This document shows positions 1 to 10,784 of a stretch of DNA of 64,000 bases, one piece after another (within the stretch, counting starts at the first letter, position 1; each line of letters starts with the position of its first letter). Location: assembly GCF_021353265.1 (NCBI RefSeq), contig NZ_JAJTWU010000001.1:186001-250000 (forward strand), read 5' to 3'. A program made the translations under genes and the position numbers. Origin of the DNA: Pelomonas cellulosilytica (lineage in GTDB: Bacteria > Pseudomonadota > Gammaproteobacteria > Burkholderiales > Burkholderiaceae_C). Under the pieces are notes generated by a model. The model was not told where the DNA came from. It saw only the letters and a list, made by a program, of their open reading frames with translations, and did no database searches.

Positions 1-210
1 CGGGTTCAGCGAGCCGACAACCTCCTGGCCCAGCGCCTTCTCCTTCACGCGGGCGATGAAGTCGCGCACCACGGGCAGCGCCACGTCGGCCTCCAGCAGC
101 GCCATGCGCACTTCGCGCAACATGTCCTGGACGTTGGTCTCGGTGATGCGGGCCTGGCCGCGCATCGTCTTGACAAGGCGACTCAGGCGGTCGGTGAGGG
201 TGGATGCCAT
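1..210 (-). CDS. ffh: Signal recognition particle protein Ffh, N-terminal part
   Basis: The gene runs off the left edge; the first 70 codons are visible, starting MASTLTDRLSRLVKTMRG and continuing through a helical NVQDMLREVRMALLEADVAL segment. This is the N-terminal four-helix (N) domain of the SRP54/Ffh GTPase, which binds 4.5S RNA and signal sequences of nascent membrane proteins and hands ribosomes to FtsY at the inner membrane. The G and M domains lie outside the window. The start ATG (complement of 208-210) faces the ccsA-like gene, 58 bp away, so the two share a divergent promoter region. This ffh/ccsA arrangement is common in Burkholderiales. The identification rests on the strongly conserved N-domain sequence. 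Confidence 0.93.
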   Translation of the reverse strand, partial: MASTLTDRLSRLVKTMRGQARITETNVQDMLREVRMALLEADVALPVVRDFIARVKEKALGQEVVGSLNP

Positions 211-268
211 GGTGGGGAGGGGTCTGGCGTCGGCAGAACGGCGACGGGCCAAAAGTACACTGCGACCC

Positions 269-1129
269 ATGAGTTTATCGCCCGCCCTCCTGGGGGAAGC
301 CGCCCCGGCCCAGGCCTTCGGGCCCACCATCGCGCTGGCCATCGCCAGCGGCCTGGCCCTGCTGGGCTATGTCTGGGTCGGCCTGCTGCGGGCCGGCAAT
401 GCCGATCTGGCCTCGCGCCCGCCTTTGCGTTCGGTGCCGCCGATGGCGCTGGCCTGGACGGCGCAGTTCGTCGCGCTGTTCATCGACATCTCGGGCTACG
501 GCCTGGCCACGCCCGGTGCGCGCTTCGGTTTCGCGCCTGCGCTGTCGATGACGACCTGGCTGGTGCTGACGGTCTATCTGGTCGAAAGCCGCTTCCTGCC
601 GCTACACAGCGTGCGCCGCGTGCTGGCCTGGCTGGCGGCGGTGGCCGTGCTGCTGGCCTGGAGCTTCCCGGGCGAGAGCCGTCCCACGGCGGCGTCGCCC
701 TGGGCGCCGCTGCACTGGGTGCTGGGCCTCGCGTCCTACGGGCTGTTTGGCGTGGCCGTGCTGCATGCGGCGCTGATGAACCGCGCCGAGGCGCGGCTGC
801 GCCACAAGCAGCCGGGGGCCGGGGGCATGCCGCTGCTGCAGCTTGAGCGGTTGACGTTCCAGTTTGTCGCAGCCGGCGTGGGCGTGCTGTCGCTCGCGAT
901 CCTTCTGGGCTGGTGGTTCACGCCTAGCTGGAAGTGGGATCACAAGAACCTGCTGGCCGTGCTCGGCTGGCTCGTGCTGACCGGACTGCTTGTGGGGCGG
1001 CGCATCTACGGCTGGCGCGGCCGGCGGGCGACGCGCTGGCTGTACGCCGGAGCCGGTCTGCTGTTGCTGTCGTATGCCGGCTCGCGTTTCGTGCTGGAAG
1101 TCATCCTGCAGCGGGGAGCCGGCGCATGA
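269..1129 (+). CDS. CcsA/YpjD-like cytochrome c assembly membrane protein
   Basis: A 286-residue protein starting at MSLSPALLGEAAPAQ, with about eight hydrophobic segments, so an integral inner-membrane protein. The C-terminal half carries a WWFTPSWKWDHKN stretch followed by more helices, the aromatic region typical of the CcsA/CcmC/YpjD haem-handling family. Family members take part in cytochrome c maturation or other haem handling; the exact role of this YpjD-like branch is not settled. An upstream in-frame extension to position 56 reads antisense through ffh and is rejected; the chosen ATG begins in the divergent spacer. The stop overlaps the next start by ATGA, suggesting co-translation with the small downstream protein. 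Confidence 0.85.
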   Translation: MSLSPALLGEAAPAQAFGPTIALAIASGLALLGYVWVGLLRAGNADLASRPPLRSVPPMALAWTAQFVALFIDISGYGLATPGARFGFAPALSMTTWLVLTVYLVESRFLPLHSVRRVLAWLAAVAVLLAWSFPGESRPTAASPWAPLHWVLGLASYGLFGVAVLHAALMNRAEARLRHKQPGAGGMPLLQLERLTFQFVAAGVGVLSLAILLGWWFTPSWKWDHKNLLAVLGWLVLTGLLVGRRIYGWRGRRATRWLYAGAGLLLLSYAGSRFVLEVILQRGAGA

Positions 1130-1368
1130 AGTATTTGTTGTTGCTGGGTTTGCTGGCGTTGCTGTTCTTCATGCTCGGCGCCAGGCGCGGCCGGCCGCAT
1201 GAACCTGAGGCCCGCACGCCGGCGCCGCCACCTTCACCCAAGGCGATGCTGCGCTGTGCCGAGTGCGGCATGCACCTACCGGCCGACGAGGCGCTGCCGG
1301 GCCGGGGTGGCGCCTTCTGCAGCGCGGCGCACCGGGCCAGCTTCGAGGCCCGGCAGGGCTCGGCTTGA
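1126..1368 (+). CDS. Small PP0621-type protein with membrane anchor and cysteine ribbon
   Basis: An 80-residue protein: one N-terminal hydrophobic segment (MKYLLLLGLLALLFFMLGA), a proline-rich linker, then a short cysteine motif CAECGMHLPADEA...FCSAAH that looks like a treble-clef or ribbon metal site. It belongs to a family of small proteins found beside the ccsA-like gene and pilS in betaproteobacteria; no function is established that I know of. It overlaps the upstream gene by ATGA, and its stop overlaps the TTG proposed as the pilS start, so the three genes look like one translationally coupled unit. Metal binding is inferred from the cysteines and histidines only. Confidence 0.75.
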   Translation: MKYLLLLGLLALLFFMLGARRGRPHEPEARTPAPPPSPKAMLRCAECGMHLPADEALPGRGGAFCSAAHRASFEARQGSA

Positions 1369-3076
1369 ACGCGGCGAGGCTGTCCCAGGCCGCGCCTCGC
1401 GCGTCCGGCGGACGGGCCGGGTCGAGCTGGTTCGTCGAGTCCCCGCCGGCGGAGCCCGCAGAGGGCAGCGCCGCGTTTTCACGCCTGTACCGGGCCTTTC
1501 TGGCCGCCCGCGCCGCGCTGGGCCTGGCGCTGATCGCCGCGCAGCTCATCGTCGCGCTGCTGTCCACGCCGCCAGCGGGCTCGACGCAGGCGTTGAGCGC
1601 GTCCTACGCGGCTGCGGCGGTGCTGCTGTGGCTGTTCCCGCAGCTGCGCCGTGGCGTCACGCCGCGCAGCCTGGCAAGCATCCGGAGCCTGCACTGGTGG
1701 ACGGCCATCGGCATCGACCTGGTGCTGTTCGGCGTGCTGCATGCGCTGGACCGCAGCGGCGTGAACTACGGGGCGCTCTTCGTCATGCCGGTGCTGATGG
1801 CCGCTGTGCTGAGCCCGCGGCTGCTTGCGCTGGCCACCGCCGCGATGGCGACGCTGGCGCTGCTGGGCGCGGCCGGGTGGGCGCTGCTTAGCGGCGAGGA
1901 TGTGGGCCTGAAGACGACGCAGGCCGGGCTCGTCGGCAGCGGCCTCTTCGCGGTCAGCCTGCTGGCCGGCGAGCTGAGCGCGCGGCTGGCCCGGGAGGAA
2001 CGGGCGGCCCGTGGCAGCCTGGCGCTGGCCCGGCAGCAGGAGCTGTTGAACCGCCTCGTCATCGACGAGATGCAGGAGGGCGTGCTCGTCGTCGATCGGC
2101 GTGGCCGCATCCGCGCGATGAACCCGGCGGCGCGCGTGCTGCTGGGGGCTGCCAGCGGCGAGCTCAGCTGGCAGCTTCGCGGTCGTGCCGACTGGCAGCC
2201 CATCGTGCAGGCGCTGGAGCGCACGTACGCGGGCGGGGTGGGTGGCGCGGGCGCCGAGCTGGATGTGGACCTGCCGCTGGACAGCGGGCCGAGCCGCAGC
2301 CTGCGGCTGCGTCTGCGCTTCACGCGCCAGCGCGAGGGCAGCGAGGAGCTGTGCGTGATGTTCGTGGAGGACAACCGCGAGCTGCTGGCGCGCACGCGGC
2401 AGGAGAAGCTGGCCGCGATGGGCCGGGTGTCCGCCGGCATCGCGCACGAGATCCGCAACCCGCTGGCGGCCATCGCACAGGCCAATGCGCTCATCGCGGA
2501 GGACGTGGCCGGCATGCGGGCCGAGGACCTGACGCGTATGGTGGCATCCAACGTGCAGCGGCTCAAGCGGCTGGTCGACGATGTGACCGAGGTGGCACCC
2601 GGCGTGCAGCCGGACACGCAGGTGCTGGACGTCAGCGAGCTGGTGCACGAGACCTGCGTCGACTGGATCGTCGTCAACGGCGTCGAGTCCGGCGCGCAGG
2701 GCCGCTTCCAGCTGAAGGTGGCCGAGGAGGGCCTGCATGCGCTGTTCGACCCCGAGCACCTGCGCCGCGTGCTCGTCAACCTCCTGGACAACGCGCTGCG
2801 CCACGCCGTGGACGGCGAAGGCACGATCCGCGTGACGTTGGCGCGCGAAGGCGAGACGGTGAGCCTGGTCGTGCGTAGCGCCGGCCCGCCGGTGGCGCCG
2901 GAGGTGGAGCGCCTGCTGTTCGAGCCCTTCTTCTCAACGCGCAGCCGCGGTTCGGGGCTGGGCCTCTATATTTGCCGTGAGCTTTGCGAGCGCCATGGCG
3001 CTCGCATCGATTTCCGCCGCGCGTCCGATGGCGCGGCCAACGAGTTCTGCGTGCGACTGAGCACCCCCCCTGACGC

Positions 3077-3080
<4 letters not shown>
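1365..3080 (+). CDS. pilS: Sensor histidine kinase PilS
   Basis: A 571-residue membrane kinase. Residues about 35-205 hold several transmembrane helices, followed by a PAS-like region, a HisKA domain with the H-box IAHEIRNPLAAI (phospho-acceptor His near residue 361) and a HATPase domain with NLLDNALRH and GSGLGLYICREL. It is the PilS-type partner of the sigma-54 activator PilR; in Pseudomonas PilS senses pilin in the membrane and controls pilA transcription. The reading frame extends further upstream, but no ATG/GTG is well placed, and a TTG at 1365 overlaps the preceding stop (TTGA), so I take that as the start. The 3' end overlaps pilR by ATGA, indicating coupled expression. Confidence 0.9.
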
Positions 3081-4531
<1,451 letters not shown>

Positions 4532-4755
4532 CCTGCGGTTAGGGATCTCGCTCGGGATTTGCCCTGCTTGAATCTGCGCGCGGGCGTTTTTCAACGCCGG
4601 CCGGTGATGGCGCAAACCCAGCAACGATGCGGCTTGCGGGCCGGAATCGTGGCGCCTGATCAATGACCATGCGGGTTGTGGCCGGCAAGCCCTTTATCCA
4701 TCGGGGTGTGCGCCGCGAGGGGCGCTTGCGGTGCGCCGCGAAGCCCCTGGGTTTC

Positions 4756-4802
4756 ACACTATCCGTAGTGCTTGAGGGTGCTGAGTGCCACATATATAGT
4801 GT
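4756..4802 (+). promoter_or_regulatory. Tandem NrdR boxes overlapping the nrdA promoter
   Basis: Two 16-bp elements resemble the NrdR consensus ACACWATATATWGTGT: ACACTATCCGTAGTGC at 4756-4771 and GCCACATATATAGTGT at 4787-4802. Each matches at 12 of 16 positions, and they are 15 bp apart (31 bp start to start), the same-face spacing known for NrdR sites. A sigma-70-like promoter fits between and under them: TTGAGG at 4772-4777, a 17-bp spacer, and TATAGT at 4795-4800 inside the second box. NrdR with bound (d)ATP would block RNA polymerase here, tying nrdAB expression to the nucleotide pool. The nrdR gene itself is not in the window. Confidence 0.85.
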
Positions 4803-4836
4803 TCCCTCGTGCTATCCTGCTAACCCAGTCGCCCCC

Positions 4837-5022
4837 ATGATCATCTTTCTGGACGTGCTGTTCGCCGAGGTTTTCTGCCAGGCATCACGCACCCGGAAAG
4901 CGCGCCGCGAAGCCGGCCGAGTCATGGAGCGGCGGGGATTCACCACCCGTTTCCAAGCCCCCCTCGATGCGAAGGCCCGCCCCCGGGTTGCGGCCGCGCA
5001 TCGCCTTGCAGTTTCTCGATAA
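4837..5022 (+). CDS. Possible leader ORF in the nrdA 5' region
   Basis: An ATG at 4837, about 30 nt downstream of the predicted nrdA transcription start, opens a 61-codon frame beginning MIIFLDVLFAEVFCQ that ends with TAA 11 nt before the nrdA start. The product is hydrophobic at first and arginine-rich later. I recognise no family, and no good ribosome-binding site precedes it. It may be chance in a GC-rich leader, or a leader peptide affecting nrdA translation. Listed because its position is suggestive; support is weak. Confidence 0.2.
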   Translation: MIIFLDVLFAEVFCQASRTRKARREAGRVMERRGFTTRFQAPLDAKARPRVAAAHRLAVSR

Positions 5023-5033
5023 AGGATTCCCTC

Positions 5034-7934
<2,901 letters not shown>

Positions 7935-7940
7935 GTCGGA

Positions 7941-7984
7941 GCACGCGCTCCAGCTTGTATAGACAAGCTGGAGCGTGCAGTTTT
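7941..7984 (+). terminator. Strong hairpin between nrdA and nrdB (terminator or attenuator)
   Basis: Seven bases after the nrdA stop, a perfect 12-bp stem (GCTCCAGCTTGT at 7947-7958 with its complement at 7963-7974) closes an ATAG loop. Four more pairs (GCAC 7941-7944 with GTGC 7975-7978) extend it past a 2-nt bulge, and TTTT follows at 7981-7984. It looks like an intrinsic terminator, although the U-run is short. Partial termination would lower nrdB relative to nrdA unless nrdB has its own promoter. The hairpin could also stabilise the nrdA mRNA 3' end. Its centre matches the hut operator-like dyad (see findings). Confidence 0.7.
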
Positions 7985-7994
7985 CGATGCCCTC

Positions 7995-8056
7995 GCGCAA
8001 CAAAGCACGATCGATAGGCGCAAATTCGCGCAACGAGTTCTTGTTCATTTGCGCAA
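7995..8056. repeat. Four spaced GCGCAA hexamers upstream of nrdB
   Basis: The hexamer GCGCAA occurs four times on the plus strand in the nrdA-nrdB spacer, starting at 7995, 8018, 8028 and 8051, with symmetric steps of 23, 10 and 23 bp. Two copies share the longer TCGCGCAAC (7993-8001, 8026-8034). Clustering and regular spacing suggest sites for a DNA-binding protein ahead of nrdB, but I know no regulator with this exact motif. A possible promoter TTGTTC (8041-8046), 18-bp spacer, GATAAT (8065-8070) lies at the end of the array. Confidence 0.4.
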
Positions 8057-8092
8057 GGCCTGCCGATAATCCGAAGTTATAGGAAGCACACC

Positions 8093-9271
8093 ATGCTGGT
8101 TTGGGACGAAGACATCCAGTCCACCGACAACACGGCCGCAGCCAAGCTTGCGGCACAGCCCTCGGCACCGCTGATGCCGGCTGATATCGCCGCCACTGCC
8201 GCGGCCACCGCTTCCACCGCCGCACCCTCGTTGTCCGGCGAACTGTCCACTGCGCGCCGCGTGAAAGCGGCCGACAAGCGCATCATCAACGGCCAGACCG
8301 ACGTCAACCAGCTGGTGCCGTTCAAGTACAAGTGGGCCTGGGAGAAGTACCTCGCCACCTGCGCCAATCACTGGATGCCGCAGGAAGTGAACATGAGCCG
8401 CGACATCGCGCTCTGGAAGGATCCCAACGGTCTGACCGAAGACGAGCGCCGCATCATCAAGCGCAACCTCGGCTTCTTTGTCACGGCCGACTCGCTGGCC
8501 GCCAACAACATCGTGCTTGGCACCTACCGCCACATCACGGCGCCGGAGTGCCGCCAGTTCCTGCTGCGCCAGGCCTTCGAAGAGGCGATCCACACGCACG
8601 CCTACCAGTACATCGTCGAGAGCCTGGGCCTGGACGAGAGCGAGATCTTCAACGCCTACAACGAAGTCCAGTCCATCCGCGACAAGGACGAGTTCCTGAT
8701 CCCGTTCATCGACGCGATCATGGACAAGAATTTTCAGACTGGCACGCCCGAGACGGACCAGACGCTGCTGAAGTCGCTGATCGTCTTCGCTTGCCTGATG
8801 GAAGGTCTGTTCTTCTACGTCGGCTTCACGCAGATCCTCGCGATGGGCCGCCAGAACAAGATGACGGGCGCCGCCGAGCAGTACCAGTACATCCTGCGTG
8901 ACGAGTCGATGCACTGCAATTTCGGCATCGACCTGATCAACCAGATCAAGCTCGAGAACCCGCACCTGTGGACGGCCGAGTTCAAGGCCGAGATCAAGGC
9001 GCTGTTCGTCAAGGCTGTCGAGCTGGAATACCGTTACGCCGAGGACACCATGCCCCGCGGCGTGCTGGGCCTCAACGCCTCGATGTTCAAGGGCTATCTG
9101 CGCTTCATCGCCAACCGGCGTGCGGTGCAGATCGGCCTCGATGCGTTGTTCCCGAACGAAGAAAACCCCTTCCCGTGGATGTCCGAAATGATCGACTTGA
9201 AGAAGGAACGCAACTTCTTCGAGACCCGCGTCATCGAGTACCAGTCGGGCGGGGCATTGAGCTGGGACTGA
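8093..9271 (+). CDS. nrdB: Class Ia ribonucleoside-diphosphate reductase, beta subunit
   Basis: The radical-generating subunit (392 residues) that houses the diferric-tyrosyl cofactor and passes the radical to NrdA. Di-iron ligands and the radical tyrosine fit the class Ia pattern: D133 in TADSLAANN, and E164, H167, Y171 in EEAIHTHAY; a second ligand set lies around [11 protein letters not shown]. The first 60 residues are low-complexity, alanine-rich and not part of the core. The conserved C-terminal tail ends GGALSWD and contains the NrdA-docking region. A site AGGAAG lies 7 bp before the ATG. It is separated from nrdA by 158 bp with a strong hairpin, so it may be partly independently expressed. 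Confidence 0.96.
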   Translation: MLVWDEDIQSTDNTAAAKLAAQPSAPLMPADIAATAAATASTAAPSLSGELSTARRVKAADKRIINGQTDVNQLVPFKYKWAWEKYLATCANHWMPQEVNMSRDIALWKDPNGLTEDERRIIKRNLGFFVTADSLAANNIVLGTYRHITAPECRQFLLRQAFEEAIHTHAYQYIVESLGLDESEIFNAYNEVQSIRDKDEFLIPFIDAIMDKNFQTGTPETDQTLLKSLIVFACLMEGLFFYVGFTQILAMGRQNKMTGAAEQYQYILRDESMHCNFGIDLINQIKLENPHLWTAEFKAEIKALFVKAVELEYRYAEDTMPRGVLGLNASMFKGYLRFIANRRAVQIGLDALFPNEENPFPWMSEMIDLKKERNFFETRVIEYQSGGALSWD

Positions 9272-9424
9272 GTCCCGGCCGCAACAAGATCAAGACCTGG
9301 CCAATGCAGTCACCGAGCGAAACCCGCATCAGCACGCAAGACGTGGCGGGGCTGCATGGCGATCCCATTCACCGTACCGAGGCGTTCCTCCTGAGCGACT
9401 CTCGGACGGTGAATAGCCGTATCT

Positions 9425-9442
9425 GCACGGACCGGTCCGTGC
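9425..9442. promoter_or_regulatory. Perfect 18-bp palindrome between nrdB and the histone-like gene
   Basis: GCACGGACCGGTCCGTGC at 9425-9442 is its own reverse complement. A second small inverted repeat (GGGAC...GTCCC, 9443-9461) with an internal T5 run follows, 20 bp before the histone-like gene's ribosome site. It could be a terminator for nrdAB, an operator for the histone gene, or a 5' UTR hairpin. The perfect two-fold symmetry without a loop favours a dimeric protein site; this is inference. Confidence 0.5.
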
Positions 9443-9479
9443 GGGACGGTGTTTTTGTCCCTTGATCAAGGAGAAAACC

Positions 9480-10088
9480 ATGGCAACTGCGAAGAAAGCT
9501 CCGGCCAAGAAGGCTGCTGCAACCCCGGTGAAGAAGGCTGCCGCCAAGAAGGCTGCTGCGACTCCGGTGAAGAAAGCTGCCGCCAAGAAGGCCGCTGCAA
9601 CCCCGGTGAAGAAGGCTGCCGCCAAGAAGGCAGCCCCGGCCAAGAAGGCCGCGCCCGCGAAGAAGGCCGCTCCGGCCAAGAAGGCCGCTGCGCCCGCGAA
9701 GAAGGCTGCTCCGGCCAAGAAGGCTGCTGCGCCCGCGAAGAAGGCCGCTCCGGCCAAGAAGGCTGCTGCGCCCGCGAAGAAGGCCGCTCCGGCCAAGAAG
9801 GCTGCTGCGCCCGCGAAGAAGGCCGCTCCGGCCAAGAAGGCTGCTGCGCCCGCGAAGAAGGCTGCTGCACCCGCCGCCAAGAAGGCTGCTCCGGCCAAGA
9901 AGGCTGCTGCCAAGCCGGCCGCCAAGCCTGCTGCGAAGCCCGCTGCCAAGAAGGCCGCGGCTCCGAAGAAGGCTGCCGCCAAGCCTGCCCCTGCGGCCAA
10001 GCCTGCCGCTGCTGCGCCAGCTCCCGCGGCCAAGACCGCGCTGAGCCCGCAAGCCGCGTGGCCCTTCCCCACGGGCAACAAGCCCTAA
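9480..10088 (+). CDS. Histone H1-like alanine/lysine-rich DNA-binding protein
   Basis: A 202-residue, very basic protein of almost only A, K and P, like the C-terminal tail of eukaryotic histone H1 and the H1-like nucleoid proteins of Bordetella (BpH1) and relatives. It probably coats and condenses DNA. The start chosen is ATG 9480, 7 bp after AAGGAG; an upstream in-frame ATG at 9462 lacks a ribosome site. Two arrays share a 13-residue period: KKAAATPVKKAAA three times (residues 10-48) and AAAPAKKAAPAKK four times (69-120). The last residues, AAWPFPTGNKP, break the pattern. Such repeats expand and contract by slippage, so length is likely strain-variable. Confidence 0.88.
   Translation: MATAKKAPAKKAAATPVKKAAAKKAAATPVKKAAAKKAAATPVKKAAAKKAAPAKKAAPAKKAAPAKKAAAPAKKAAPAKKAAAPAKKAAPAKKAAAPAKKAAPAKKAAAPAKKAAPAKKAAAPAKKAAAPAAKKAAPAKKAAAKPAAKPAAKPAAKKAAAPKKAAAKPAPAAKPAAAAPAPAAKTALSPQAAWPFPTGNKP
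9684..9839 (+). repeat. 39-bp tandem repeat inside the histone-like gene
   Basis: Four consecutive 39-bp units, each encoding AAAPAKKAAPAKK, differ only at a few synonymous third positions. A related array (9507-9623) with the same 39-bp period encodes KKAAATPVKKAAA three times. Near-identical codon use between units points to recent duplication by replication slippage or recombination. Confidence 0.85.
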
Positions 10089-10137
10089 GCGCCTGTCCGA
10101 GCGGGCGGTTCCGACCGCCCCTCGCGATTGCTGCGGA

Positions 10138-10169
10138 AACCCGGCCCGTCCTGCGGCGCCGGGTTTTTT
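10138..10169 (+). terminator. Rho-independent terminator of the histone-like gene
   Basis: AACCCGGC (10138-10145) pairs with GCCGGGTT (10158-10165) around a 12-nt loop and runs into six T residues (10164-10169), starting 50 bp after the stop codon. A smaller GC hairpin (GGGCGGT/ACCGCCC, about 10103-10120) precedes it. This is the clearest plus-strand intrinsic terminator in the window. Confidence 0.9.
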
Positions 10170-10174
10170 CTTGG

Positions 10175-10244
10175 GTGCGCCCGGCAGGGCGCACCTACCC
10201 GGTGGTGAAAGTCCTCTATCAGCCCGGCAAGGGGAATGGTTAGC
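10175..10244 (+). mobile_element. Probable 5' remnant of a group II intron
   Basis: Five bases after the terminator T-run the sequence starts GTGCGCCCGGCAGGGCGCA and continues through GGTGGTGAAAGTCC and AGCCCGGCAAGGGGAA. The GTGCG start, an immediate hairpin and the GTGAAAGTCC segment resemble the start of domain I of bacterial group II introns. It stops after about 70 bp, where transposase-like sequence begins. No intron-encoded reverse transcriptase, domain V or 3' end is present. Placement directly behind a terminator is the known habit of class C introns. The call rests on remembered sequence similarity and should be checked. Confidence 0.45.
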
Positions 10245-10660
10245 GGTGCCAAGCGGGGCCTGTCAGATGAACAGGAGCCTGTGTTGGTGGCGCGCGACCG
10301 TTCGGGCGCAACGGTTGACTTCATCCTGGCGCGAGCAGGCAAGGCAGCGACCGTCGCAGCGCTGGTTCCGGTGTTTGGCCTCGGACGTAGGGCTTTGTAC
10401 GGACTGCAGCGTCTCCCTGGGTGCGGCGGTCCGGCATCTGGGCGTCGAGCACCATGCGCTGAACCTCTCCAAGGGGCAGCGCGTGCAGGGCGCGTGGCAC
10501 ATCCAGAACGCCAACGCGTATCACGCCAGGCTCAAGAACTGGATGCGCGGCTTCAACGGCGTGGCCAGTTCGTACCTGGCCAGCTGCCTAGGCTGGTTTC
10601 GAGCCCCGCACCGGTCAGCCCAATCTCTTCGCCAACCCTTGCCAACCCTCGCCATTCCTG
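10245..10660 (+). pseudogene. Frameshifted IS1595-family transposase fragment
   Basis: The frame from about 10245 encodes GAKRGLSDEQEPVLVARDRSGA, then near 10375-10390 the similarity jumps to another plus frame: LCTDCSVSLGAAVRHLG, HALNLSKGQRVQGAWH, IQNANAYHARLKNWMRGF and YLASCLGWFRAPHRS. These are the catalytic-core segments of IS1595 (DDE, ISXO2-like) transposases, with the H-x-N-NAYH-RLK signature. The N-terminal zinc-binding region is missing, a frameshift splits the rest, and no terminal inverted repeats are evident. It is a dead fragment fused to the intron-like remnant. Confidence 0.75.
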
Positions 10661-10784
10661 GCTTTGGCCATTGGTGTTTGAGCTCGTCACTAACCAATGC
10701 GCAAAGAGCCTTTTTCATTCCTGTCTGGAACGCCTGCCGTGCCGCGGCGTCAGCGCCCATGCAGGCGGCCCGAGTCGCCCGTGA

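Larger units (their letters stand above)
4532..5033. other. Intergenic region pilR-nrdA with nrdA control elements
   Basis: This 502-bp gap has no gene I can firmly support. The first part holds a small hairpin at 4583-4598 (6-bp stem, TTTC loop) but no clear terminator. The middle carries a sigma-70-like promoter inside two NrdR boxes (listed separately). The last 230 bp would be a long untranslated leader for nrdA, containing a possible 61-residue leader ORF. A longer ORF across 4663-5022 runs through the promoter and is not credible as a whole. Confidence 0.7.

Noticed and set aside
4663-5022. 119-codon ORF upstream of nrdA
   Set aside because: Its first half runs through the NrdR boxes and promoter, so it cannot be translated from the nrdA transcript as a whole. 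Only the inner 61-codon part is kept as a weak candidate.
9507-9839. Regular repeats resembling a CRISPR array
   Set aside because: They are contiguous 39-bp coding units without unique spacers, inside the histone H1-like gene.
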